DNA of 64,000 nt from Epiperipatus broadwayi (taxonomy: Eukaryota > Onychophora > Udeonychophora > Euonychophora > Peripatidae), in NCBI GenBank assembly GCA_028023455.1, contig JAQFVV010012405.1, forward strand, positions 11,218,423-11,282,422. Reading direction: 5' to 3'. The notes below the pieces were generated by a model. The model was not told where the DNA came from and made no database searches. It saw only the letters and a program-made list of their open reading frames with translations. Every line of letters begins with the position of its first letter. Position 1 is the first letter of the stretch. Shown piece after piece: positions 48,408 through 62,701 of the stretch. A program made the position numbers and the translations under genes.

Positions 48408-51185
48408 CAGTCAACACTTGGACAATCCTACTATCAATAACAATCAAAAAATTCAAACTGTTGTCAAGACAATCTTCTTTTGACAATAAAGATGGATTGT
48501 ACCCATCATGAGCATCCGTGAACAACTATCAGCTCATTAAAATGTTATAGCCAACTTGCTGAAAGTAAATGCACCAACAAATGTAACCTTAGGCTAGCTA
48601 GCTCTTATGCTCCTCTAAAACAAGTCATCAAATCAAGGGTTCTAATACCCTCTAGATTAATCTTATAAAACAGGTTTACATATAATCAGGTTTCTACAAA
48701 AGATTATTAATCAAAATAAGTATCTCTTCTTAATAAAAAAATTCTCTAATAAATAAATAATCATATTCATTATCTCAGATTCTTATCCTAACAGTGAATC
48801 TTATCCTAATAAATAATAATAAGTTATGATTCAATTTTTGAATAATATCCTAATGTAATAAATAAATTTTAATTTAATTAAAATTAATCATGAAACTAGG
48901 ATATTAGAATAAATACATAGCAATTTAAGATGACATTCTTGATACTATGAATAGGAAAGGGATTTTGTTGCTGCTGATATATCACACAAAACATTCCTCT
49001 TATAACCTTAATAAACCAAGGATGTTTCTTAAAAACATCAACAATATAAATTTTAATAAAGTGACTTTTATAGTCATCTTGTATTCTTACACCTTACTAT
49101 TAAAATATGTGTGATTTTGGATATTCTGTTAATGCAGATGATGTAGATACAAATTCAGATATAATAATTACATCACATAATCAATATAGTAGAAATCATA
49201 CACAAATAATAAAAATGCAATGTTATAAATATAATACACATATATTTAAAACTTACATCTAAATATTTATAACCCTTTTATCATTTAATAGTACATAAAT
49301 CTTGAAATCAGTAATTTTAATGCCAATTTGTAGCACAATAGTTTAAATAATGATTCTTTGAACATGTTGAATATTTTGTTAAAGTATTCTGGTGATATGA
49401 ATATTAAATATTGCAAAACGATTTATTTAAATCCAAGGTACATAAAATAAGTAAGCATTGATATAGTTTATAAAGCCAATCAAGGTAAAAAACAAAGTAT
49501 TATGAGAATAAGAAAATATAATTTTTTTGAAGCAATTTAAAATTTAAAGCAATGAAAAAGTAGTAAGTATAATATTTATTTCAAGCGGTTCAAAAATGAC
49601 AATGTTATTTCCTTTTGAAATAATACGATGATTAAATCAACAAAAATATTATAAAATATACAATATAAGTTTCTTCAAAATAATACGAAGCTTTATAAGA
49701 CAATAGTACTTTATTGAGAGCACAATGCCTATTTCCAGCTATCTGAATTTCATAATAAAGAGTATAATATTTATTTGGAAGCAATATGTAGATTGTAGTA
49801 CATTTAAGCACTAAATACAAAAATTTCCTTAAAATGCAATATTTTATCAGCATATACAAATTCCTGGAAAAACACAATCTTTTCCTTCTGTAATTTTATA
49901 AATGTTAAATTAAACATTTAATTTATTTTAAAATGGTATTATGATAATTTTCATGTTTGTCATTTGAAATTATGAAGATAATAAAATAAATAAATTTACA
50001 TTAAAAAAAAATTTTATAATTTTATAGTTATTATCCAACACTTTATCCAACATTTTGAATTTTAGGGAAAGTCAATTTGGAACTCAAATTAGCTTAAAAA
50101 TTTTTTTTTTGTAAATAATGAACCACTTAATAGTCATATTCATTGTAGAATAAAATATAATAATCTTAGTTTAAAAATTATTCAAATGTATTCATAATTT
50201 TAGAAATATTCCTTTTATCTCAACAAGATGAATATTAAAAAACAAGAATGAATTACCTATAATTTGTGTCACTAAGATTGAACAATATATCCTTTTTTAT
50301 AACTATATGTTGTTGAAGTTTCTGAATGGTGTATACATTGAGATTTTGAAAAGTGATGGATGAAAAGTAGGAAGATAATTATTTAGTGATCTGATTACTT
50401 TATAAAATAGTAAGGAACATAAAAAATTATACTTAAAAAATGTATACTTGTGATTAATAGGTTTTATATAAGGTGTCAGGTGGTATGATGATGACAATAA
50501 TGAATGGTATGGAGAATGTTAATTAAAAAAATCAATTAATTTGACCTCAATTAGCAGCAAAGAAAAAATTCTAAAAATAACTTTTTAATTAGACTGTCTA
50601 TAAATTTTAGATAAAATAAAAGCTCCATATTACATCTTATTACATCATATATTTATAAATTATTTTTTAATAAATGAAAATATAATATTGCAATAAACAA
50701 TATATTTATTTAAATATATTTCCTTTTTTTAAATAAAATTCTCAAAATATTAACTTAAAAGCATTATCATTAAAGCAGATATTTTTTAATAAAGAAAACA
50801 TTACACAATAAATTTGTTTTAAATATTTTCATTTTTGAGACAAGAAAGTTGAAATATAATCCTTTTCTCTTTAAAATTTTAGCTTTAAATTAAAACAAAT
50901 TACACACATTCACACACACTAAAAATTTTAAAATATGACTTAGAAATAAGTAATTTAAAGCTATTTTCTAATTAATAATATTTATAAAAAATAAACTATT
51001 ATTGAACTAGCAATTAGAAGTACAGTTTAAAATGAATTGTAACAAATTTATTATATTATTAAAATTAATAAAAAAATATTAAAATAATTAAAAAATTTAT
51101 TTTTTAAAAATTAAATTTATATATTAAGATATTTTTTTATAAAGGGAAGATTTTTTTTTTATAATAATATTGTGATTACATATGG
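48405..51185. other. AT-rich non-coding stretch
   Basis: No gene, RNA or named repeat recognised. Open frames at 49632-49877 and 50303-50497 (minus) have no domain signature. Confidence 0.35.
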
Positions 51186-51187
51186 TT

Positions 51188-51940
51188 AAAGATAAATTAT
51201 AAATGAATATAATTTTAAACATGAGATATAGTATTTTAGAAAGAATGGAATGAAAACTATTCTTTTGTCCAAAATTTAAGATGGGAGATCTTAAGTGTGT
51301 GGAAATAAGAGCATGAAGATGTTACATGATACTTAAATTACATTTGTTATGTTTGAATGAATGACTGTGAAATCTTACAATTTACAAACTGTCATTTTTA
51401 GTTGAAATTAAAATATATAATGAGAAATTATTTTATATAGCTATGTTTTATGTAATAGTAATATTAGTGATTAAGCTAATGCACATACTTTAAAGATAAA
51501 TTATAAATGAATATCAATTTTTTCCAGACATGAGATATAGTATTTTAGAAAGAATGGAATGAATAAATTCTTTTACCCAAATATTCATGTATGGGAAATC
51601 TTAAGTGTGTGGAAATAAGGGATGAAGGGTACAATACTTTAAATTAATTTGTTATGTTTGAATGAATGATACTTGAAAATCTTTACAATTTAAACTGTAT
51701 TCTTAGTTGAAATTAAAATATATAATGAGATATTATTTTATATAGTGCTGTTTTTATGTAATAGTAATATAAGCAATTAAGCCAATTCACATATGCTTTA
51801 AAGATAAATTATAAATGAGTACTCAATTTTTCCAGACATGAGATATAGTATTTTAGAAAGAATGGAATGAATCTACCATTCTTTTGCCAAATGTTTATGT
51901 ATGGGAAATCTTAAGTGTATGGAAATAAAAACGTGAAGGG
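51188..51940 (+). repeat. Tandem array of 304-308-bp units, about 2.5 copies
   Basis: Units start with AAAGATAAATTATAAATGA at 51188, 51492 and 51800. Shared blocks include GACATGAGATATAGTATTTT, AGAAAGAATGGAATGAA, GGGAAATCTTAAGTGT and TTTTTATGTAATAGTAATAT. The third unit stops after AACGTGAAGGGTT. Confidence 0.9.
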
Positions 51941-52230
51941 TTAATTGTAATATTACTATTACATAAAAAATAGGATATGAAATAATATCTCATTATATAT
52001 GTTTAATTTCAACTAAAGAATGAGGTTAAATTGTAAAATCGTCAAAAATAAATGTAATTTAAAGTGATCGTGACCTTCCCTCTTATTTCACATAAATTTG
52101 CCATATAAACATTTGAGTCAAAAGAATGGGTGGTTCATTCATTTTCTAAAATACTATTTGTGGAAAAATTGAGTATTATTAATTTATCTTTAAAGCGCAT
52201 GTGCATTGGTTTAATCGCTAATATTACTAT
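51941..52230 (-). repeat. Inverted partial unit closing the 306-bp array
   Basis: This is the reverse complement of one unit, from ATGTAATAGTAATATTACAA to AATTTATCTTTAAAGCGCATG. The unit ends share AGTAATATTA, which may be the junction used in tandem growth. Confidence 0.82.
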
Positions 52231-53930
52231 AACTTAATTTAATAAATATGTGTAATGATTATATTAAAAGTATAATTATATCTTTAAACAATAATATATT
52301 AAGGATAACTTATACATTAAAATATTGATGGTTTTATAACACCTACAATTATAAAATACACTTGACTGCTAAGTTGAATTATTTAAATTCACTTATTGAA
52401 AAATGTTATAAATAATAATATTTTATAACATTATTTATAAATCAATAAGATAACTTATTAAGTGATTCATTACTTTTAACATAATAATGTCATTTATTTA
52501 ACAGAAAATAAACTATGTAAATTTTTTTTAGATATATTATCAAAACTACCTAATATAAAGTTCTATAGGCATAACATAAAGTTACAATATAATAAATAAA
52601 TGTTAGATTTACAGAATGGTAGAACAAAGTTTTAATTTTAAATTTATATTAAATACATAAATAGGTTGCATGGATAATGACCATTATTAGATATTCATTG
52701 AATTTCTGATATTAGATTCATCAGAACTTGAAGAAACCCTAATTTATAATAAAATAGGATGTGTTAAAAATTATGATCCATTGTGGGGAAATAAAAAAAG
52801 GTAAAAATAGCATTTATGTAATCAATTGTAGAGCAAAAAGACCTACAACAGTCATCTACAAAAGAATAGTGCAGAAAAAAAGCATAATTATCAGACTCTT
52901 TAGCCTTGGAAGGTGATCATTTCTGTGGTTTTTCATCACTGTTCTATCTTCTACCTGAGAATAACTGGAAACTAATTCATTGTCTATTGCTAATTGATTT
53001 TATAGAGTTGGTAAGGAATCACTATTGAATTCTAAGCCTGTTTCTCTGTCTCTAATCGAAACTCAGCCTTAATACAAGACAAACAAGTGTATTAAAATTA
53101 GAACACATATTTTTTTTAATTTATAAAAATTAAAGATTTGTTCTGCAGTCTAATGATGTGATTAACTCATCTCTTATTACATGTTTCTATCTGTATAAAA
53201 CTCAATTTTCAAAAGCGGAGGAAGTATGATTCCATTATTTTAGCAACATTAGTATAAATAAACAGGACCAGATATTCAGTGATGAAACACATAAAAATAC
53301 ATTTATTTTTGAAGTTGATTGTTTGTTTTTACACCAGTAATCACCTGAACTGTGAAATGGTAAATATATTTAGATAATATACAATAGAAATATGTGTACT
53401 TTTTAAAAATATTCTATTTTAAATTTAGTATAATTTTAATTGCATATTTTGTGTAATAATTGTATGCATTAATGCAATGCTTTTCTCATTGAGTGAAATT
53501 TTTAAAGCATTTATTAATTAAATCCTTAATTGCCTTCTTTGATAGAATGGTAATATATTGCAACAATTACATGTATTACAAAAAAAAACACAATATAATT
53601 ATATTTGCATATGCCCCAAACTGCATATAATTCAACACTAATGGATTTTAAGTTTATCACTGAATCTGTATCTTTTGTTTTTATTTTCTATAATGCTATT
53701 CACTGAAAATAGGCAAATATCATAAGGGTAAAACAACACATACCAATGGTTTTGGATCTGAAAGAACTTATAATTTTTATGCTAAAAATGTAAAGGTAAA
53801 CAGAGTAATCAGAATGAAAGCAAAATGACAAATATAAAAAGGGTTGTTTATTAATAGCACAGTCTCAGTAATGAACTGAAAATCCAACCATGATCAACGA
53901 AAAGTTACTTGAAACATGCACAAGTACATT
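52231..53930. other. AT-rich non-coding stretch
   Basis: No gene is recognised. TTCATCAG at 52728 was checked as a ribozyme core and rejected. Confidence 0.35.
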
Positions 53931-53939
53931 TAAAATTGT

Positions 53940-54023
53940 CAAGAGTTGTTAGCCGAGAGGTAGTTGGTTGCAGATGGTTGTGGGTTCGCATCCTGGCCAA
54001 TGGTATGGCATATGAAAAAAAAA
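53940..54023 (+). mobile_element. tRNA-derived SINE, copy 2
   Basis: A-box TAGCCGAGAGG at 53950-53960, B-box GGTTCGCATCC at 53983-53993, then TGGCCAATGGTATGGCATAT and an A run. It matches copy 1 at 24.5 kb in B-box and tail, but is shorter between the boxes, so an internal deletion is likely. Confidence 0.7.
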
Positions 54024-54649
54024 GTAGGTTTAAATTGTTATTTTTAATGCTACATGTTACATCAACCTATAGTTATTCTAATCTTCACCTTTTGAAAAGA
54101 AAGATCCGCATTGAAAATGTCATTAATGTTCTAACTTAATAAGTATTTTAAGCATATATACTAATCCATGCAATTATTTATTAAATTAAACTGTAAAATT
54201 GTTACAGAATATTAAAATGTGTATGTATGAATGACAGGGTGTTATTCTTTTGACATACATTTAAGTAAATTTTAGAAAAAGTTCAAACAAAATGTCAATA
54301 CTAAGGTAGTAAACATTTTAGTTAACAGATTCAAGTTTTATATATCAGGTAAAGTCATTAAATACATAATGAAGATATTAATTGATAAATAAAAAAATCA
54401 AACAACTTTTCCTATTTATTATAATTTAATGATTAAAAAATCAACAATAACTTACTACTAATATTTAGATGAATTGGGATCATAATTTATCAAAATTTTA
54501 CAATCAAATAGTGTGTGTCACTTCTTAGAAAAAGACTTTGCGACATCAAATATAATTTTAAAACTTAAACCATTGGAACATCATATGCCCAATTTCTTTA
54601 ATGTTTACACAAACTTTTAAAACAGTAAATATTTTTTTCACTCAATTTA
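54024..54649. other. Non-coding stretch
   Basis: Nothing is recognised. Confidence 0.35.
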
Positions 54650-54794
54650 GTGCAAACTCTAGTAATCAATAGATGTTAGAAAGTTGTGAAAAGTGTAAGC
54701 TAGAAACAAGTCTAGAGATATTGGATAGGTATGCACTTGGTAGGAATTACTGATGCATAACCTCATAATATTTATTGATTATTAGAGTTTGCAC
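54650..54794 (+). repeat. Solo copy of family 2 ribozyme repeat with inverted ends
   Basis: The ends GTGCAAACTCTAGTAATCAA and TTGATTATTAGAGTTTGCAC are inverted repeats. Inside, GCTAGAAACAAGTCTAGAGA and TATTGGATAGG match the 3' half of copies P and Q (GAAAC, stem III, stem I). The CTGATGA half has decayed to unrecognisable sequence, so no active ribozyme remains. Confidence 0.62.
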
Positions 54795-54799
54795 TAGGT

Positions 54800-56900
54800 G
54801 GCACTATTGTGTGGAAACAATTGCTACTGTATTAATTGTAAACTTCAATGTATAGTTTTACAAAAATACAATACAAACTATAAAAATTGCATAATTTACT
54901 ACAAAATAATTATTGAATAATACAATCTTGGATAATTTAATAAGAAATATTATAAAATAATGAAGTTATAATTTTCTACTAATTTTTTAATGAACTATGC
55001 AATCTAAGTCATTAACTTTTATTACTTATTAATACTTTATGCAAATTTAATTATTAATAAATTATAGTTTGCATTGTCTTATTGCAAAACTGCATATTTT
55101 ATTTTACAATTAGGTTGACACTATTTTGTACTGACTTTTTTTTTTATCTTTAAAAAAAAAAAAAAAATACATGTTTACATTTATTTGCTTTATTTTCTTT
55201 GTTTTGAAAAACTTCGCTTTAGCGATTAGCATCTTCTGTATAGCTTTGGTGGCTCTACCTGGTATGTAAAATTCGAATCTGTAATGTAGAACGTCTAACC
55301 GATCAGTACCCAAAATGTTTTTATATTTATTTTTAAAATGTTTATTTTGTGATGTTTGTATTACAATTATTTGGTTAAATTATATATATATATGTAAGTA
55401 CTAAAAATTTATTTGTTTAGGATATCACGTGATAATCAAACACTAGAAATCACAGTCTGATTTTCATTTAATGAACTTTAACTCTTGATTGCTTCATTTT
55501 GTGAATGATCTAAACTGCAGAAGGCTATATATAAGTTTAAGAAAAAGATGAAAACTGTAATTATTATAATTATTATAACTGAATATGTTTATTGTAAAAA
55601 ACGTAATTATTCACATTATGATTAATTATTAAAAACAATCACTTTTTTAGTCTAATTAGCTATACAAATTAGTTAACTTTTTTTTTAATTAAGTGATTAT
55701 TCATAGTTGAGTATAAACTTCAAAGAAATTAAAATCTTTTTAAGTTCCTTTTTCTTTCTATTTTCTTTAAATAATTTGATAATTACAACAAAATGAAAAG
55801 TACTTAGAAATTTATATACATTTTAAATTAAGATAAAAAAGTAGCTTAATTATTTAACATTTTAATTAATTTTATATACGTTTTAATGTGAAAAATTGAA
55901 ACAAAATCAATACGAAAATTAAGAAGTTTTCACAAAATTAAATTAAATATTATGTTAAACTCAAAAAAAATTCTAGAATGAAAATAGCAAATATTTATTT
56001 ATTTAAATTTGAGATATGATAAAATTTACTGATATTGTTAATAAAAAGTAATAACTAGAGTTATCTAAGTGGCTGATTCATATGATATGTAAATTTGTAA
56101 TACTTTATAGAAGGAGTAATAAATGTCAATTTGTTATTTTTGACCTCCATTTTTTGTTAATTTGTAATCATTATTGACTCACTGCAGAATGAACTCTTAT
56201 TACTTAAGATATGAATTTTAATAGGTGATAGAGTGACCGTTTAAAAAAATTAACACAACCAAAGCTCAACCTATCATTCTTAAAGCTGAAAGTTATATAA
56301 TTTGATACGCAATTAACCATTAAATTATCTTATATTATATTCAGACAAATAGCTCTTATATTTTAAAGCTTTTATTTAATTCAATAATATTTACAATAAT
56401 ACAGGTCATCATAATATTTGTGGGTTCATTTAATTCTAAACAAGCACAAAGTGGAGGCAACAGTTAATTCTTAATTTGACCTAGCAAGGTACTATTCTTA
56501 TCAGATATCATTGCCATTTAATATAGACATTGTCTGTTATCACTTGTACTAAATTATCTCTTTCTATTTACTCACCTAAGATAATAAAATCCAATTTTGT
56601 TTTGAGGTGCACTCATCTTTTATTTAATTATTTCAAAGCACAGAGAAACTATTCGACCAATTAATATCTTATTAATTACTTCATTAGTATTTTTTTTCTT
56701 TTTGTTGATTATAATAAACCAATAATATATATTTTCTGTCTAAAAGAATGCTAGCTGAATGTGTTCGTTTAAGCTAGGAAAAATGAGTTGCATATGTTTA
56801 TTTATGTTTAAATGAGTTCACCACACACACACTTTCTAACTAATACTAGGAAAAGTAGTAATAGCATAAAAAATAATCCGATAAACTAGTAAATACTCCA
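54800..56900. other. Non-coding stretch; unexplained open frame at 55110-55313
   Basis: A minus-strand frame has MGTDRLDVLHYRFEFYIPGR and TKAIQKMLIAKAKFFK, with more CpG than the surroundings. I do not recognise it. An AG before ATTCGAATTTTACATACCAG followed by GT would allow a tiny exon, but that is speculation. The rest to 56900 is AT-rich with no gene. Confidence 0.3.
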
Positions 56901-56929
56901 ATAGGATCTGGTGACTTCAAATGTTTCAT

Positions 56930-57960
56930 TTGGTCTGTGCCCATCATCTTTTTCTATTGCTTTGGTTGCCATTTATCTTCGGCTGGTGTGTCTTCTAACT
57001 GGTGGTTATTATTTTTTTATTAGTCATGGTAAGCACTGGTTGTTGTTATTTGTAGACTGGCTGGGTAAATATTCTGCTTGATATGTAAGGGAAGTGGTAG
57101 TCAACATGTTATTGCATTTGACATTTATGTCTTTAACTTTCTGCTGGCAACTTATTCAATGTATAAATCTAAATTAGACCACAGTATATATGATCAAGCT
57201 ACCATTTTTATTTTCATGATGTTTTGGTGGCCAGAATGCAATAAAGTGCTGACTTTGGTGATAGAAGTTGCCAATCTTTTTGGTATGATGGTAGCTGGTT
57301 TCCAGGTTTTATCTTGATACATGTAACCCAAAATATTTTATTCCATTTTAAAATAGCCATCATCTGATACCTATTGTTTAATGTATACTCTATGTCTAAA
57401 ATTACTTAAATTAGTTTATAGCAATTTGATTTATTAACATTTCAATTTCAATTTTTTTACACACGTTTCTAAACTTGCTACATATAAAAGCTGTTTCATT
57501 AACTGAAGCAATTTATACAGTAAGTTTGTGCACTGTAATAATTTTTGAAGCTCACAATAGTGACTAATGTGTGGAGAGTATGGATACTATCTCTAACCAC
57601 TCAGAAAAGGTAAAATTGTTTGCCTTTCATAGATCAGAACGATTTATATAAAATCTCTTTCTTAGTCTTGCTATTTGAGCCTTGACCTTTTGATTTAAAT
57701 GGAATTACTGGTAACCAATTCAGTGTATGAATCTAAGCCAGATCCCAATAAATATGATGAAGCTAGAATTTTCATTTTCATCATGTTTAGGTGACTAGAA
57801 TGCAACATACTTAGAATATTCTATTTATGATCTGTGGGTAAAATAACAACTCCAATCTTTAATGAATAGATCATGCCTTCTCACCCAAAAGTTTTATGTA
57901 TCTTTGATGGCTTATTAAATAGCCATTTGGATCATGTTTACTTATGCAGAAGTTTATAAC
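56930..57960. repeat. Two diverged direct copies of a dispersed repeat
   Basis: Blocks at about 57140-57360 and 57705-57930 share CAGTGTATxAATCTAAxxxA, ATATGATxAAGCTA, TTTTCATxATGTTT, GAATGCAA and AAATAGCCAT. The 79-codon frame at 57078-57317 falls in this repeat and has no known domain. Confidence 0.5.
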
Positions 57961-58142
57961 TTGTATTATTTGTCAATATGTAAAATATGGTTTTACAATT
58001 TATCTGATTACCACTTGCTCTATCAATCAAGTTAATCATTGCTTTTATTCTTTTCAAACTAAGTATAGCAGATTTTAGTGGATGAATATGGAAATTTATC
58101 TTTTTGTTTATATTGCAATCTAATATAATATATAGGGTATAT

Positions 58143-58761
<619 letters not shown>

Positions 58762-59219
58762 TATTATCTAATATAATAATGTATAATCTAATATAGTAAG
58801 AATAACCTAAAGATTTTATTCACTTAGAACCCATTAATTTCTGTACTCTTTATAAAGAAAACTAACAATGCAATCATAAGCTTTTAGAATCTTTGATCTA
58901 TCATTTCAGTTTTCTCAAAAGCTTATTTCATTTACTCTGGTAGACATCTATTAATTTAGCAGACAGTTAGAAAATTGTCTTTTTTATATTTCTTTTAACT
59001 GAACAATGTTTTGATAAATTGGAGATGGAAAAATTAGTGAAATTTCCTTGATTGTAAGACTGTCATTAATGATAATTTGTATCTTAAATAATGATATCTA
59101 TGATCACTTTTTTTACAATGAATTGTGTGTTAGTCAAATATTGGCTTTGATTTTTTTGTACAATCTATTAATCATCAGTTTTTTTTGATAGACAGGTAGA
59201 TTCAATGTATTTATTTTAT

Positions 59220-59755
59220 TGGCAAAAATTACAATTTGTCATTTTATGTGAGACATTGGATGACAGTTTGAGGCTTGTTTGGTCCACCTTATCTTTTCAT
59301 ACTGCTTGTTTAATGTCACAACTAAACAGACATTTGTTCTTTGAACTTGCTTTACATTAAGTGACGATTACTTCTATTTAGCCAATATTTACTCCCAGAA
59401 ACATTTAGAAAATGGATGACTTAAATGTTATACTGTGATCCATATCAATTTTTAATCTGCACACTAAATATTGAATGATCTCTAAGTGTCTCTTCCAAAC
59501 ATTTTAGTTTCAGAAGTTATCTGGATTTCAGCTGCATAAAATATAGCTTTTAATTTTTCTTTCAGTAGTGCAAGTGGAATTTATAGATTTTTAATTATAA
59601 TTAGAGGCTTTGGTTTCATATATACACATAATAGTTCTTCTATAATCTTCTCAATCTTTATCTCAGAGGAATATAAGAGTACCACTTCTAAGCGAAGGAT
59701 CTGGTAAGTATTAGGTAATAATCGTCATCAGCATAGCAACTTTAATTTTAGTATT
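59220..59755 (-). mobile_element. Decayed non-LTR retrotransposon RT fragment
   Basis: Minus strand from 59745: CYADDDYYLILTRSFA carries the catalytic YADD. It is followed after frame breaks by IQITSETKMFGRDT, then MDHSITFKSSIF-MFLGVNIG, which fits the FKYLGV block, and a TLNKQYEKIRWTKQASN region near 59290. The order fits R1/Jockey-like elements. It is heavily decayed. Confidence 0.5.
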
Positions 59756-59759
59756 ATTT

Positions 59760-60860
59760 TTATTTTGAATTAATGAAGAAATATGATGTGTGCAGTAAGA
59801 TCCAATTGGAGGCATGCCCACTTGGTCAAAATTTCCCCCAAGAATTGAATAAAGTATTCATATTTGGTTTCTATTGTTTCTTAATTACCATTGCTGTAAA
59901 TTTTAGGCAGTTATTTACTTATATTTATGACAGTAGCCATAACATTACTGCACACACATTAAATTCATTATAAGTCAATAAATGTCACACTATTTTTGAA
60001 TTAATTTAAACTGGGATTAATATCTAGTTCACTTATACTCCATGAACTCAAATCCCATGGATCTCATACATAACATGGATCCAAACCTTGTCACCAATAA
60101 TGTTGTGTATTATTTACAGACAAGGGGTTATGCTTTAAAGCTTTATTTAATTCAGAATTACATTTAAATGAGTTGTGCAGTTAATTTGCTAACAATATAT
60201 ATATTTTATTCTTTTATTTTTAATGAATAAAAACTTACTCATCATTAAATATTTATATAAAAAACATATTAATATCTTAGGCTATATATAAAGCCAATAT
60301 ATTTCACCTTTTTTATATTGAGACTATTTTGAATGTATTGATGGAAAAGTCTTATTTTTCCCTTTCAATCTTCCGTTTTTAAATTTTTCATTCTTGACAT
60401 GAATTCAATAAATGAAATTAGTCTAAGAAAATTAAATTTTAGTTTTGCAATTAAAAAAACAACAACTAATAAAAAGAAATAAACAGAAATAAATTATCAA
60501 AAACAAAACATTTCATTTTAGCCTGCAAGCTATAAAAATGTTTTAAAATGAATAAATAAAGGTTATTCCATTTCCAAGATTAATATTTTTCATAAGTATC
60601 TTGCTAGAAAATAACTTTAAATAATGTGAACTGTCCTTAAAAAATACAATTGTATGTATAATTATAACAAAATATTTTAAGAATTATATTGATAGATTTG
60701 CACAGGAAGTATTTTTTTTTAGATTGTGATATCAATCAAGTTTTCTTTAACTTATTTGCGGTGAAAGTTGCAATAATTTAATAGAGTTGTCATATAAGTA
60801 TAATTTACATATCTGGAAATGGAAATTTAATAAAATTACAAAGAAAAATAAATTTTAATT
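59760..60860. other. Non-coding stretch
   Basis: Possibly 5' remains of the minus-strand LINE up to about 60.1 kb. No gene is recognised. Confidence 0.3.
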
Positions 60861-60865
60861 AGAGA

Positions 60866-61058
60866 GGAATTGCATCTTATACACATGCACTATAATATTG
60901 TTTTAGTACAGCCACTATTATCTTTTCAAAGTCTCTATCTTGTGCTTTGGTTTGAGAGTACCCTTGTCCTTTGGTTTGAGAGTATTTTTTGTACTCAACA
61001 AAACATCATTGAGGTATTAAAGCCACAATACAGTGCATGTGTATAGGGTGTAATTCCC
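60866..61058. mobile_element. MITE-like element related to the Rx-proximal palindrome
   Basis: The ends GAATTGCATCTTATACACAT and ATGTGTATAGGGTGTAATTC are inverted. Inside are TTTGGTTTGAGAGTA (twice) and GTACTCAACAAAACATCATT, blocks shared with 42041-42926. Confidence 0.65.
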
Positions 61059-61059
61059 T

Positions 61060-62445
61060 TCTGATGAAAATTACATACAAATACTACACTAGTAAATTAA
61101 GTAGAGTTACATAAATACATTTTATATTTATAAATGTATTATTTCATTTTCATAATATAAGCAGAATATAAGACGAGTCTTTATTTTTTAAATTTCGACT
61201 GACTAAAAAAAATTTTTTTTCTTTGGATATATTTATCCACAATAGCTTCTGACATGTAAATATTGCTGTTTCAAATAATAATTCACAAAATCTCATTTTA
61301 AAATTAACATTTCTACCACAAACAATTGTAAATGAGTTCCTGTTCTTATGAGGAATATTGCTTCACCCTTCAACATCTGAAGGGATATGTGTACTAGAAG
61401 TTAAAAATATTAAAATCTAAAAGATATTCCTTTTGCAATTAACAATAAAGAGTAATGAATAAAAATAAATAATCAAATAGAAGATTTTATTTTTGTTTTC
61501 AGGATAAAAAATGTATTTCAATTTAAAAATTAAAAAAAATGTAGAGAAGCAACAAAATTATTTTGTAAAATATTAAAATTCTATTTGTAATTACAAAAAA
61601 TAACAAAACCAAAACAGTAGTGACATTCTCGAAAGTGGATGTTTCTCATATAGCAGTGGATAGTTTTTGTTTGCTATTAACAAATATTTGTTTGATTATA
61701 TTCTGCTAAAATATATTCAAATAAAAATTGAATGTATGATATACTTATTAAGAAACAAATATTTAATTTTATTTTACAAAAATATAAACAAATAAATAAG
61801 TTATATATAAAGTTACATTTTTCAATTTTGGAAAACCAAAATCAATTTTTAAGGCAAAATTGTGCATGCACAATAAATACTTTTTTTTTATTCCTAAATA
61901 TTATGTACCTAAATTATTTTTTACTGGAAAATGCTGAAATTTAGGTAATTTAGTTAAAACTAAAATCAACTAAAACATATGTTAGCTTTAATTTTGCTGT
62001 ACATGAATACAAAATTAGTAAATAAATGCAACATATAATGTCAACTGAATTATTTTTCCTGACTATGGAATCAATGCTACTTCAAGAGTTTGAACTTTAG
62101 AGAGATTAATGATTATTATTAAACATTTATTAAGCTAGTAATTTTTTAAAAAAATTCAACAATATTCTGGCTTTGTACCATGACAATTCAAAGGTTTCAC
62201 TTTTGGGTTAACATTTGTTAGCAAATATTATTATTATTACTAGATCAACTAATTTCAGTTTGCAGTGACAGTTTAAATGTTTGTTTTCTGATTACATCAT
62301 AACTAAAAATTTATATATATATATATCAAAACCAAAACTGTCTATATATATATATATATATATCACAGTACATATCTAGCTATTTCAAGTTTAGACATTA
62401 AATTTTTTTCATAGAGTGTTGCAGTAAAAATAGAATGATTTGAAA

Positions 62446-62476
<31 letters not shown>

Positions 62477-62700
62477 ATTAAAAATTTACTAATAATGGCA
62501 TTTTATTACCAGGAAGACTTATGAAGTACAAAAATATCACAAAACAAACAAATACACACATATATATTAACTGCTCACAACTACTTTGGCATTTGATATT
62601 ATATATGCATAAATTAATAAGATACCCATTAGCTATTAATAATTTTTATTAGTTATTCATTAGACTAGAGATTATCCAATAATGAATAATATTTATGTAG
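61060..62700. other. AT-rich non-coding stretch with (TA)n runs
   Basis: No gene is recognised. TA dinucleotide runs are at 62310-62330, 62343-62362 and 62458-62476. Confidence 0.4.
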
Positions 62701-62701
62701 T

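Noticed and set aside
52700-52745. TTCATCAG as a minus-strand hammerhead core followed by GAAA
   Set aside because: No stem II can form between CTGATGA and GAAA, and no partner for stem I is visible.
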